DNA from: Pseudomonadota bacterium
Lineage (GTDB): Bacteria > Desulfobacterota > Desulfovibrionia > Desulfovibrionales > Desulfovibrionaceae
Reading direction: 5' to 3'
Assembly (NCBI GenBank): GCA_023403845.1
Contig: JAEYDL010000013.1
Span: 1-31,066, forward strand
Length of the DNA stretch: 31,066 bases
A model generated the notes under the pieces. That model was not told where the DNA came from. It did no database searches and saw nothing but the letters and a program-made list of their open reading frames with translations. Each line of letters opens with the position of its first letter. Within the stretch, counting starts at the first letter, position 1. Both the position numbers and the translations under genes were made by a program. Shown one piece after another: positions 15,047 through 24,839 of the stretch.

Positions 15047-16351
15047 TTACTCCAGCGTCCAGCCGTAAAGGGCTCTGGCTTCTTTTCGAAGCTGTTCACG
15101 ATATTGCGGTGCTGCAATACCTATCAGCGCCTTTGCCCGTTCCAGGACCGTCTTTCCACGCAGAGCCGCAATGCCGTATTCGGTAACGACAAAATCAATG
15201 TCGTTTCTTGAGGTCGTAACGGCCTGTCCCGGGGCTAGTCCCGTGCAGATGCGGGAGATGTTTCCTCCGGATGCCGTAGCGGGAAGGGCTATGATGCTTC
15301 GACCGCCCCTTGAAAAGGCCGCGCCCCGGATGAAATCCACCTGCCCGCCTGCCCCGCTGAACTGGCGTGTCCCCAGCATGTCCGCCGCGGCCTGACCGAG
15401 AAGATCAATGCTGATGGCCGAGTTGATCGAGACGACGTTGTTGTTTTGGCCTATTACGCGGGGATCATTTACCCAGTCGACCGGATGAAGCTCCACGGAG
15501 GGATTATTGTGCAGCCAGCGGTAAAGGCGAGCGGACCCCATGACAAAAGAGACGACGCTTCTGCCTGGTAAAAGTTGCTTGCGACTGTTCGTGATGACGC
15601 CTTCGAGAATGAGGTTCATGGCTCCATCTGAAATCATTTCCGAGTGGATGCCCAGTTCTCGCTTGTCATGCAGAAAGGAGAGGACGGCGTCGGGAATGGC
15701 CCCGATGCCCAGTTGGAGACAGTCTCCGTCCTGCACGAGAGAAGCCGCATGCCGTCCGATAGCGTTTTCGACCTGTCCTATCCGGGGGGCGGGAAGTTCG
15801 ATAAGCGGGGTATTCACGGGCACGAACCATGAAATGTCGCTCACATGCAGAAAGGCGTTGCCCATGACCCGGGGCATGTTCGGATTCACTTCGGCGATGA
15901 CCAGTTCCGCCTGAATGGCTGCTTCCCTTGTGTAATCGGCAGAAACGCCAAGACTCACGTAGCCGTGCGCATCGGGTGGAGATACCATGATGAATGCAGC
16001 ATCCGGACGCAGGGGACCGTCCCGGAGCATTCGTGGAACCTCATTGAAAAAACAGGGAATATAATCGGCCCTTCCTTCCGCGATGGCCAGCCGTGTCGAA
16101 CTTCCCGCAAACAGGGCCACATGCCGGAAGGAATCCCGGTAGCATGGAGAACAGTAGGTGCTTTCCCCCATGGCAACCATGTGGATGATCGAAACATCGC
16201 GCAACTCCGGCGCTCGTTTGACCAGCGCCGCGAGAAGGGTTTCCGGAGATGCACAGGCATGCCCTGTAACCAGCTTGCATCCCGGATGGATGTGGCGGAC
16301 AGCTTCTTCCGCCGTAACAGTATGTGAGGCATAGAAGTTTTCCCAGTTCAT
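15047..16351 (-). CDS. Acetyl-CoA hydrolase/CoA-transferase family protein
   Basis: A 434-residue class I CoA-transferase of the acetyl-CoA hydrolase/4-hydroxybutyrate CoA-transferase type. It moves CoA between short acyl groups in the cytoplasm through a glutamyl-CoA thioester. The catalytic Glu238 is in ELGIHSEMISDGAMNL. The oxyanion/CoA loop GAGGQVDFIRGA lies near 341-352, followed by GGRSIIALPATA and the C-terminal VVTEYGIAALRGKTV block typical of the family. Length is normal. GGGAGG precedes the ATG. It is a single-gene unit with its own sigma-54 promoter candidate and a leader of about 210 bases. By context it may activate the pathway's carboxylate or release acetate or another product from CoA. 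Confidence 0.93.
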   Translation of the reverse strand: MNWENFYASHTVTAEEAVRHIHPGCKLVTGHACASPETLLAALVKRAPELRDVSIIHMVAMGESTYCSPCYRDSFRHVALFAGSSTRLAIAEGRADYIPCFFNEVPRMLRDGPLRPDAAFIMVSPPDAHGYVSLGVSADYTREAAIQAELVIAEVNPNMPRVMGNAFLHVSDISWFVPVNTPLIELPAPRIGQVENAIGRHAASLVQDGDCLQLGIGAIPDAVLSFLHDKRELGIHSEMISDGAMNLILEGVITNSRKQLLPGRSVVSFVMGSARLYRWLHNNPSVELHPVDWVNDPRVIGQNNNVVSINSAISIDLLGQAAADMLGTRQFSGAGGQVDFIRGAAFSRGGRSIIALPATASGGNISRICTGLAPGQAVTTSRNDIDFVVTEYGIAALRGKTVLERAKALIGIAAPQYREQLRKEARALYGWTLE

Positions 16352-17164
16352 ATTTTCCTCCCTCTATTCATGGTTATAGAAACCGCCGCACCCGCTCTGA
16401 CGATTTTTGGGTTTCCGCGACTGCATGTCGGATTCGGTATTCTGTCGCACAGATGCAAGCGAATATGCCCGGAGCAAGGACGACAAGGAGCTGTGTCTGA
16501 ACAGCCTGCTGTTTCCATTGGTGTTTTATTGAAAATAAGGGTGGTCCGGATTTCGAATCGTGTGCGGGCAAAGCAAACTTCATGCCGACATCAATACAGG
16601 GAGGCTTGATTGGCATATCAAGTTGATTTTGAATGTATAATTCAGTCGAGAAAAAGAAATGCGCGGGGCGGGGCGAACCCGGGAAGGAGTTATTCCGGGT
16701 ATGGAGAAAGGAATGCTATGAAAATTTGAACTCGCAAGGGGAACTGGAGCGGTGTCCCGTCCTGAGAGACGAGATGCGTCATTCGTACCTTGATCCCTGC
16801 TGGAAGACCTGGGATTGTAACGTGCCGGGAACTGAGCGGATTGGAGGGGAGGACTTCAGGTCGAGGACATTGTCTCAATGCTGGATAAAAAGATGGACGT
16901 TGCTTCACTGCAAGTCGGGACCCCTTGGACGGGAGACGTTTCGAAACGGCGGGCACAGAAGTGGACGCCGGGAGAAAAACATTTCACGGCGGGTTTGCTT
17001 TTTTGAAAATGTGAACAGCTGCACCGCGCCTGTCCAGCAGGAAGATCCCAAGCCGGGGGAGTACGGCTCCATGCGTAATCGCATAGCTGCTGTTTCACAG
17101 AGGAGCAACAAGAAGTTTCAACATGAGAACACAGCTCTCTTGGCATATGAAACGAAGCCTTGCT
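16352..17164. other. 813-base region without a recognised gene
   Basis: Its left part holds the CoA-transferase leader and the sigma-54 promoter at 16573-16587. The part 16640-17164 has open frames on both strands, but none has a convincing RBS, composition or family pattern. One frame from about 16840 to 17005 on the plus strand reads VEDIVSMLDKKMDVASLQVG and could be a decayed gene piece; I do not recognise it. Confidence 0.5.
16573..16587 (-). promoter_or_regulatory. Sigma-54 promoter of the CoA-transferase gene
   Basis: The minus strand reads CGGCATGAAGTTTGC. GG and GC are exactly 10 bases apart and the -12 element is a full TTGC. The predicted start near 16561 gives a leader of about 210 bases. 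A small dyad CTTGAT-N6-ATCAAG lies just upstream at 16605-16622. Confidence 0.6.
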
Positions 17165-18967
<1,803 letters not shown>

Positions 18968-19000
18968 ATGTGGTTCCACTATGTATCTAAGGTTGCAAAA

Positions 19001-19021
19001 GTGTTTCCTGAAAGGTAACAC
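19001..19021. promoter_or_regulatory. Operator-like dyad, probable enhancer site
   Basis: GTGTT-T-CCT and AGG-T-AACAC face each other around a GAA centre: eight of nine positions pair across 21 bp. It lies between the regulator start (18967) and the divergent sigma-54 promoter, about 70 bp upstream of the -24 element, where an enhancer-binding protein should bind. Confidence 0.55.
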
Positions 19022-19090
19022 AAAAGCCCCTGATCGACAATTTCGTCGTTTTTTTCGACCTGGCGATCTGTCTGATGCGGCATGGTTTTC

Positions 19091-19105
19091 TGGCATCTAA
19101 AAAGC
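19091..19105 (+). promoter_or_regulatory. Sigma-54 promoter of the TIM-barrel/Tm-1 operon
   Basis: TGGCATCTAAAAAGC has a near-perfect -24 element, GG and GC 10 bases apart, and AAGC in place of TTGC at -12. The predicted start near 19117 gives a leader of about 70 bases. Confidence 0.6.
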
Positions 19106-19185
19106 GACTTGATAAATAAAAAATGTAATAAAACAGACGCGGTCTGGGCCGACACGGGAACCCGGGGCGTTTCAGGAGAAACGGC

Positions 19186-19902
19186 ATGACGTTCAGAGAA
19201 GAGATTCAATCGATTGTACGGGGCGCAAAGCTGGAAAAGCGCATGCTGATCGGGGAGCCTTTATTTCCCGGAGAAGCCTGTCCTCCCGACGTCGACTGGG
19301 TGGTAGCCTGTCATGGAGCCCGGGATGCCTTGGGAAATTTTGACTGGCTTTCCGGATACCTGCCGTATGCCGACGCCAACGGTGTGGTTCTGGAGGCTTT
19401 TGGCGACGTTGTTTCTGCCAGCCCTGTTCCCGTGCTGGCCGGGGTGTGCGCGGCCGACCCCTTCCGGGCGCACGAACAGTTGCTTATGTCCATAAAAAGA
19501 AAGGGATTCATGGGGATTTGCAACTATCCCAGCATGGGGATCATGGATGGTTCCTTCCGCACCATTGTAGAAGAGCAGGGGCTTGGATTTGATCGCGAAG
19601 TCCAGTTGATTGCCGAGGCGCGTGATAAGGGGCTTTATACACTGGCGCTGGTTTTCTCGACCCAGGAAGCGGACGCCATGCTGACGGCCGGAGCGGATGC
19701 TCTGCTCGTACATCCCGGGCTTGCCTTCAACGAATCTTCCATTATGCCAATTGATTCGTATTTAAGTGAGATTGTTTCTCTTTCAAAGAGGATTCCCGTT
19801 GACTGTCCTTTGTTTGCCTGTTCCATCGGACCGCATCATGTGAAAGGAATGGCATATTCTTTGCTTAATCTGAGTGGCTTTTATGCCTCGCGGATCCTCT
19901 GA
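19186..19902 (+). CDS. Degenerate PEP-hydrolase-like TIM-barrel protein
   Basis: A 238-residue cytoplasmic protein of the same family as the product at 21201-22028, shorter by about 37 residues. Shared blocks are GYLPYADANGVVLEAFGDVV, PVPVLAGVCAADPF, KGFMGICNYPSMGIMDGSFR and TLALVFSTQEADAMLTAGADALLVHPG. It lacks the glycine-rich loop and the YNSGRYRMAGRGS segment near the N-terminus of the full-length protein, and it stops at GFYASRIL where the relative continues with the SSMERLPTE segment. It may be a binding-only paralogue or a partner subunit of the full barrel. AGGAG precedes the ATG. It is the first gene of a four-gene operon behind a sigma-54 promoter. Confidence 0.85.
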   Translation: MTFREEIQSIVRGAKLEKRMLIGEPLFPGEACPPDVDWVVACHGARDALGNFDWLSGYLPYADANGVVLEAFGDVVSASPVPVLAGVCAADPFRAHEQLLMSIKRKGFMGICNYPSMGIMDGSFRTIVEEQGLGFDREVQLIAEARDKGLYTLALVFSTQEADAMLTAGADALLVHPGLAFNESSIMPIDSYLSEIVSLSKRIPVDCPLFACSIGPHHVKGMAYSLLNLSGFYASRIL

Positions 19903-19952
19903 GACGTCAGAGCGGCGCGCCGCAAACTTCAACAACGCAAAGGAGAGCCGCC

Positions 19953-21146
19953 ATGAAGCGGGCCTATATCGTCGGAACATGCGATACCAAGCACACTGAA
20001 ATTTTGTATGTCCGTAATATTCTTGCCGCGCAGGGCATCGAAACCTGCATTGTGGATGTAGGAGTATTCGAGCGGGCGCTTCCTTCCGATATCGGCGAGG
20101 TGGTCAGACTTCGTGAACAGCGGCTTGATGTCTTTGCCGATATTACCGACCGCGGCAAGGCTCTGGCGCTTATGGGTTCGCTTCTCGAAACGTTTCTTGC
20201 CGGGCATCAGGAGGATATGGGGGGGGTTATCGGACTTGGCGGTTCCGGCAATACGGCCATCGTCACGCGCGGTATGCGCATTTTGCCGGTGGGTCTTCCC
20301 AAGCTCATGGTCTCCACCGTTGCTTCCGGTGACGTGGCTCCTTATGTGGGGGCGTCCGATATCTGCATGATGCCTTCCGTGGCCGATGTGCAGGGACTCA
20401 ACGTCATTACGCGCAGGATTCTGGGCAACGCGGCTCATGCTCTGGCGGGTATGGTGCAGCATCCGGTGCCGGAGGAAAAGGAGAGCAGGGTGCTCGTTGG
20501 CATGTCCATGTTCGGCGTAACTACGCCGTGCGTGCAGCAGGTATGTTCATTGTTGCCGGAACAGTATGAGCCTCTCGTTTTCCACGCTACGGGAACGGGC
20601 GGAAAGGCTCTTGAAAAACTTATTGATTCCGGAATGGTGCCGCTTGTTATCGATATTACGCTGACCGAGATCTGCGACCTGTTCATGGGCGGGGTGATGA
20701 GCGCGGGGGATGATCGCCTCGGCGCGATCATTCGTACCGGCATTCCCTATGTGGGCAGCGTCGGCGCGCTGGATATGGTTAATTTTGCTGCCATGCCCAC
20801 GGTGCCTGAGAAATATCGAGATCGTAACCTGTATGTTCACAATGAGAATGTGACTCTCATGCGGACTACGGTTGAAGAAAATGTCGCCATGGGCAAATGG
20901 ATCGGGGAACGTCTGAATCTCTGCACCGGGAAGGTTCGTTTTCTGTTGCCCGAAGGAGGCGTTTCCGCCATTGATGCGCCCGGGATGCCTTTCCATGATC
21001 CCGAAGCCGATGCGGCTCTGTTCGGTGCCATAGAGGAGACGGTGAAACAGACGGACGAGCGTCGGATTATCCGGGTGCCGCACCATATCAACTCGTTGGA
21101 ATTTGCCGAAACCGTAAAGATGCATTTCCTCGAAATCAGCGCATGA
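19953..21146 (+). CDS. UPF0261 / Tm-1-like ATP-binding domain protein
   Basis: A 397-residue cytoplasmic protein of the UPF0261 family. The N-terminus YIVGTCDTKHTEILYVRNIL is the family signature. VIGLGGSGNTAIVTRGMRILPVGLPKLMVSTVASGDVAPYVG continues it, with later conserved GSVGALDMVNF and RRIIRVPHHINSLEFAE segments. In plants the same domain forms the N-terminal, ATP-binding half of Tm-1, the tomato mosaic virus resistance protein; its C-terminal half is a TIM barrel like that of the next gene. Bacterial function is not established; the pair probably catalyses a metabolic reaction. AAGGAG precedes the ATG. The spacing of about 50 bases on each side fits one operon. Confidence 0.92.
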   Translation: MKRAYIVGTCDTKHTEILYVRNILAAQGIETCIVDVGVFERALPSDIGEVVRLREQRLDVFADITDRGKALALMGSLLETFLAGHQEDMGGVIGLGGSGNTAIVTRGMRILPVGLPKLMVSTVASGDVAPYVGASDICMMPSVADVQGLNVITRRILGNAAHALAGMVQHPVPEEKESRVLVGMSMFGVTTPCVQQVCSLLPEQYEPLVFHATGTGGKALEKLIDSGMVPLVIDITLTEICDLFMGGVMSAGDDRLGAIIRTGIPYVGSVGALDMVNFAAMPTVPEKYRDRNLYVHNENVTLMRTTVEENVAMGKWIGERLNLCTGKVRFLLPEGGVSAIDAPGMPFHDPEADAALFGAIEETVKQTDERRIIRVPHHINSLEFAETVKMHFLEISA

Positions 21147-21200
21147 TCTGAATTTGCGCAGAACAGGGATTCTTCCACTTTAAAAATAAGGAGCAATGAC

Positions 21201-22028
21201 ATGGCCATCACACGTTCTGAAATTCTTGCCAGCCTGCGCGCCAAGATTGCCCGCAATGAACCCATTATCGGCGGCGGCGCCGGTACCGGCATTTCCGCGA
21301 AATGCGAAGAGGCCGGCGGCATCGATCTCATTGTCATCTATAATTCCGGTCGCTACCGTATGGCGGGACGCGGTTCGCTCGCTGGACTTCTGGCCTACGG
21401 CAATGCCAACGAGATCGTGCTGGAACTGGCCCGCGAAGTCCTTCCCGTCGTTAAAAACGTACCCGTTCTGGCTGGAATCAACGGTACCGATCCGTTCGTG
21501 AACTGGGACTATTTTCTGCGGCGTATCAAGGAAGAGGGCTTTGCCGGGGTGCAGAACTTCCCCACAGTGGGGCTTATTGACGGTCTGTTCCGCGCCAACC
21601 TTGAGGAAACCGGCATGAGCTACCGCCTTGAAGTGGAAGCTATTGCCAAGGCTCATCAGATGGACCTGCTCACCACGCCGTATGTCTTTTCACCGGAAGA
21701 TGCCAGGAACATGGCTTTGGCCGGTGCGGATATCCTCGTGCCGCATATGGGACTTACCACTGCTGGCACCATCGGTGCTCAGACTGCCAAAACGCTTGAG
21801 GAGTGCGTGCCTCTCATCGACGAATGCGTGGCTGCCGCCCGTGCCGTCCGTCCGGATATTATCTGCCTGTGCCATGGCGGTCCCATTGCCAATCCTGAGG
21901 ATGCCGCCTACATCCTCCAGCATTGCAAGGGCATTCAGGGCTTCTACGGAGCAAGCAGCATGGAACGTTTGCCTACCGAGATCGCCATCAGGGATCAGGT
22001 CAAGAAATTCGTGGATATCCGTTTTTAG
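21201..22028 (+). CDS. PEP-hydrolase-like TIM-barrel protein (Tm-1 C-half type)
   Basis: A 275-residue TIM-barrel protein with the complete family signature: IIGGGAGTGISAKCEEAGGI, LIVIYNSGRYRMAGRGSLAG, LLAYGNANEIV, VPVLAGINGTDPF, GVQNFPTVGLIDGLFR, CLCHGGPIANPEDAAYIL and GFYGASSMERLPTE. The family is annotated as phosphoenolpyruvate hydrolase-like, related by fold to IGPS- and isocitrate-lyase-type barrels, but no reaction is proven for it as far as I know. It equals the C-terminal half of plant Tm-1 and follows the N-half gene directly, so the two products probably form a complex. AAGGAG precedes the ATG. The same domain forms the sensor of the divergent sigma-54 regulator. Confidence 0.92.
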   Translation: MAITRSEILASLRAKIARNEPIIGGGAGTGISAKCEEAGGIDLIVIYNSGRYRMAGRGSLAGLLAYGNANEIVLELAREVLPVVKNVPVLAGINGTDPFVNWDYFLRRIKEEGFAGVQNFPTVGLIDGLFRANLEETGMSYRLEVEAIAKAHQMDLLTTPYVFSPEDARNMALAGADILVPHMGLTTAGTIGAQTAKTLEECVPLIDECVAAARAVRPDIICLCHGGPIANPEDAAYILQHCKGIQGFYGASSMERLPTEIAIRDQVKKFVDIRF

Positions 22029-22100
22029 TCCTTGGGGAGCCGGCAGAGGCAAGACGGTTTCAGTACAGGTGGGCAGGAACGGTCGGATAAGGAGAATACA

Positions 22101-22511
22101 ATGGCCTATCGCTCTTTTGTGACAGTGGACGACGTGGAAGCCCAGTCTTTTGACTGGGGGACTCTTGAATGGCTTTCCGAACCGCGGGTTACGGGATCGA
22201 CCTGTATGACGACAGGGATCGTGACGCTTGATCCGGGACAGGGGCACGCCCGCCACAATCATCCGGGATGTGAAGAAAATCTTTATATTCTTGAAGGTAT
22301 TGGAGAACAAATGGTGGAAACGCCGGACGGCCCCGTCACCAAACGGGTAACCGCCGGAGAACTTGTCCATCTGGAAGCGGGGCAATTTCATTCCACCTAC
22401 AATGTCGGAACAGAAAAATTAAAGATTCTTGCCTGTTATCAGTTCTCGGGGCCGGAAGAAGCGCTCAGGAATGACCCCGGCTGCACGATCATTCCTCCCA
22501 GGAATCGTTAG
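22101..22511 (+). CDS. Cupin domain protein
   Basis: A 136-residue single-domain cupin. Motif 1 is GHARHNHPGCEENLYILEG, with His52, His54 and Glu58 or Glu59 as metal ligands; motif 2 includes GELVHLEAGQFHSTYN with His97. Small cupins of this kind act as isomerases, dioxygenases, sugar or keto-acid epimerases, or metabolite-binding proteins; the substrate cannot be told. The ATG at 22101 has AAGGAG upstream, while a frame extending back to 22032 has none. It is the last gene of the Tm-1-like operon, 72 bases after the TIM-barrel gene, and probably acts on the same metabolite. Confidence 0.9.
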   Translation: MAYRSFVTVDDVEAQSFDWGTLEWLSEPRVTGSTCMTTGIVTLDPGQGHARHNHPGCEENLYILEGIGEQMVETPDGPVTKRVTAGELVHLEAGQFHSTYNVGTEKLKILACYQFSGPEEALRNDPGCTIIPPRNR

Positions 22512-22578
22512 TTTTTTGATGAACTGACTCAGTCCGCGATTCTTGCACCTTGGCGGTTGCATCATTCTACTATAACTG

Positions 22579-22614
22579 GAGATCTCCCGTTACGAGCCTG
22601 TTTCGGGAGATCTC
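22579..22614. promoter_or_regulatory. Inverted repeat between cupin and AraC genes
   Basis: GAGATCTCCCG (22579-22589) and CGGGAGATCTC (22604-22614) are perfect 11-bp complements with a 14-base loop. No T run follows. It may terminate the cupin operon or be an operator of the AraC gene; each arm also contains the short palindrome GAGATCTC. Confidence 0.45.
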
Positions 22615-22719
22615 TTCGAAAGCTCGGGCATGCAGATCCGGGCTGGACGGCCGAGCGAATGCCCTGTGCTGCAGGTGAAGATGACCGCTTGATGCTGCAG
22701 ACTCTCCCGGAGCGAGGTC

Positions 22720-23919
22720 ATGCTCGAAATCAAGACTTCCGAGTTTGTTTCCGTCAATTCCGAGGGGGCGGCTTCATGGCTGGAACATATGACGCAGCCT
22801 CGTTTTCGCGAATTCTTTTGCCTCATGTATGCTGTGCCCGAGGAGGATACGTTTTCGGAGCGCTCTCCTGTATTGCTTGTTTCTTCTCCGGACTCCCGCC
22901 CGACGTATCCTCCGGAATCGTTTTTTTCCTGCAAGGTGGCCCTGTGCTGGTTTTCTCTGGACGCTTATGAGAGGCTGTACCCGTTGCTGCCCTTGCTCGC
23001 ACGTCGGGAAACCATCCCGGCGGAAGGGGCGTTGCGTACTCTTGCTGAAAGTTTTCTTGAAGTTTTGCTTGAAGAAACGGATGTCATGCTCGAACACGTG
23101 GCCTCACGCCTTTTGGAAGCGCTCCTGTATGCACTGGTAGTTCATCTCAGAAGGACGGAGCCTCCGGGCCAGAGTCCTCTGGTCAGGAGAGCACTGGCCT
23201 ACATGCAGACGAATCTCATGCGTAACATCGGGCTGGCCGAACTGTGCCGGACTCTGGGGGTGAGTCAGGAGCACTTTATCCGCACCTTCAAAAGGGAAAT
23301 GCACATTTCCCCCATGAAGCATTACAACACCATGCGGCTGCATAAGGCAGTGGATATGTTGCTCCAGGGAATGTCGGTTCATGACGTATCGACGGAGATG
23401 GATTTTTATAATGAATCGCATTTCAGCAAGATGTTCAAGCAATATCTCGGCGTGACCCCGAGAACCTACAAGCTGACCTGCTTCGAGAGTCTGCGTCAGC
23501 GGCGGATTCGTTCGGACCAGCAGCTTGCTCTGGCCGTGTCTCTGCTGTCAGAGTTCGTGGATGCCATTCCAGACTTTTTCTTTGTCAAAGATTTGCAATT
23601 CGTGAATATTATTTGCAATCAGGCCTACAGTAATTTTGTGGGCAGAAAAAAGGAACTGGTTTGCGGGAAAACCGATTTCGAACTTTTTCCCCATGATGCG
23701 GCTACATTTTTTCGTATGACGGATACGTACACGTTCGCTTCTGGAAAGAGTTCGACTTTCCGCAGAAGGATTACCTATCCCGACGGGCGCATAGCGCTTA
23801 TGGAGACTACCAAGAGCCCCTGTTTCGATGCATCGGGTCGCCTGCTTGGACTTGTCTGCGTGGGCCGAAATCTTGATGGCACGTCTCGTGTCATAGAAGA
23901 TACGGAAATTACAACATAA
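22720..23919 (+). CDS. AraC-family regulator with C-terminal PAS domain
   Basis: A 399-residue transcription factor with an unusual order. Residues 1-145 are an unrecognised helical effector region. The two helix-turn-helix units of AraC proteins lie at about 152-252 (NIGLAELCRTLGVSQEHFIR and DVSTEMDFYNESHFSKMFKQ followed by YLGVTPRTYK). A PAS domain then occupies about 275-388 (DAIPDFFFVKDLQFVNIICN and PDGRIALMETTKSPCFDASG). In most AraC regulators the sensor precedes the DNA-binding part. GGAGCGAGG precedes the ATG. It sits between the Tm-1-like operon and the DctP-TRAP operon and reads in the same direction; control of the latter is the likelier role. Confidence 0.92.
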   Translation: MLEIKTSEFVSVNSEGAASWLEHMTQPRFREFFCLMYAVPEEDTFSERSPVLLVSSPDSRPTYPPESFFSCKVALCWFSLDAYERLYPLLPLLARRETIPAEGALRTLAESFLEVLLEETDVMLEHVASRLLEALLYALVVHLRRTEPPGQSPLVRRALAYMQTNLMRNIGLAELCRTLGVSQEHFIRTFKREMHISPMKHYNTMRLHKAVDMLLQGMSVHDVSTEMDFYNESHFSKMFKQYLGVTPRTYKLTCFESLRQRRIRSDQQLALAVSLLSEFVDAIPDFFFVKDLQFVNIICNQAYSNFVGRKKELVCGKTDFELFPHDAATFFRMTDTYTFASGKSSTFRRRITYPDGRIALMETTKSPCFDASGRLLGLVCVGRNLDGTSRVIEDTEITT

Positions 23920-24176
23920 GGCTTTTTCTTGATTTTTTATGTCCTTCTTTTGAAAAGGCCGTATTGAATCACGATCGGCTGTTTTATTCTGTGATGAAAC
24001 AGCGACGCAGATATGGGGCTTCACGTATCGGGAACTTATGTTTTCCAGGGAATCCGTATCCGAAACTCAATCAGGCAAGATGCAGTTAGTGTTTGTTGAG
24101 AATTTTTGATTGTTGAGGGGTGCGTCACTTCATGAATAAAAATGCCAGTTGCACCTGCAAATAAGATCTTGCAGAT

Positions 24177-24212
24177 AAGGACCCTTTCAAATGAATGAAA
24201 GGGTCCTTTTTT
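24177..24212 (+). terminator. Strong rho-independent terminator
   Basis: AAGGACCCTTTC (24177-24188) pairs perfectly over 12 bp with GAAAGGGTCCTT (24197-24208) around an 8-base loop, followed by a T run to 24212. It lies about 260 bases beyond the AraC stop codon and isolates it from the TRAP operon. Confidence 0.9.
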
Positions 24213-24538
24213 GTCTGCTCGGCAAGATACCTATATATGGAATGGGAAGTTGTATATGCAAGAGTATTCGTTATCCTGAAAATGTTTATGAAATATCTGA
24301 GTTATGATGTTAATATGTTCCGTTCAGTTATGTATGCAGTCTGAATATGCTGATGAGAATAGCCGGATGAAGCATGAAATTGTGGTGCTTTGAGATTACG
24401 GTGTGGAAGACGGTGGACTTGACTGAGCAGTTTCATTTTGCAGCGACATGAAGAGATTATCCGCTGGATCTTTTCAGGTGTCCCATGATTTTTGATATGA
24501 CTTCGCAAAAAAAGATTCGCCCGGGTCAGAGCGTTCGT

Positions 24539-24763
24539 TCATGATGGAACATATCCTGTTCTGACACCGTTCATCGCATCGGGGGCGTCCCTCTCGAGCA
24601 AGATATCGAGCATCTCTTCCCAGTGTCTGGAGAAAAAATATACATTAACTTTCTTGAGATACGAAACAATTGACATCAGAAAGGGAACCTGATGCGAGGA
24701 TATGGAGTGAACATCAATTTTTTCTTGTTTTTTGTCAATTTTATATCTGTTCTCTTTTTCTCA
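24539..24763 (-). pseudogene. Probable 3' remnant of a GntR/FadR-type (FCD) regulator
   Basis: On the minus strand a frame of about 74 codons with no start or RBS ends at a TGA (24541-24539). Its last 58 residues read like the end of an FCD ligand-binding domain: DVHSISSHQVPFLMSIVSYL, then HWEEMLDILLERDAPDAM. These match the usual D-x-H-x-x-I, N-P-F-L and H-x-x-I-L-x-x-L-x-x-R-D-A-x-x-A-M pattern. An in-frame stop precedes it and no DNA-binding domain is found upstream, because the TRAP operon begins there. Recognition is by eye only. Confidence 0.4.
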
Positions 24764-24839
24764 ATGATCGTAGAACTCCTATAACCCAAAGGCTCCCGGC
24801 ATTCGGGAAGCGGGGAAACCGGTTGTCCAAGGAGTGCGC

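Larger units (their letters stand above)
23920..24839. other. 920-base intergenic region
   Basis: Holds the terminator of the AraC gene and, on the minus strand, a probable remnant of a GntR-type regulator (both listed). In 24213-24538 nothing reliable is recognised. The last 60 bases must hold the promoter of the TRAP operon. A weak sigma-54-like CGGCATTCGGGAAGC at 24797-24811 would leave a leader of only about 17 bases. Confidence 0.5.

Noticed and set aside
16348..16518. 56-codon leader frame overlapping the CoA-transferase start as ATGA (minus strand)
   Set aside because: No Shine-Dalgarno sequence before its ATG and no recognisable protein; the overlap is probably chance within a long leader.
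24302..24508. 68-codon minus-strand frame
   Set aside because: No RBS, no family pattern, and flanked by non-coding sequence and the regulator remnant.
24797..24811. Sigma-54 promoter for the DctQM-DctP operon (CGGCATTCGGGAAGC)
   Set aside because: Spacing fits, but it would start transcription only about 17 bases before the ATG, and the sequence is also part of a small GC-rich hairpin.
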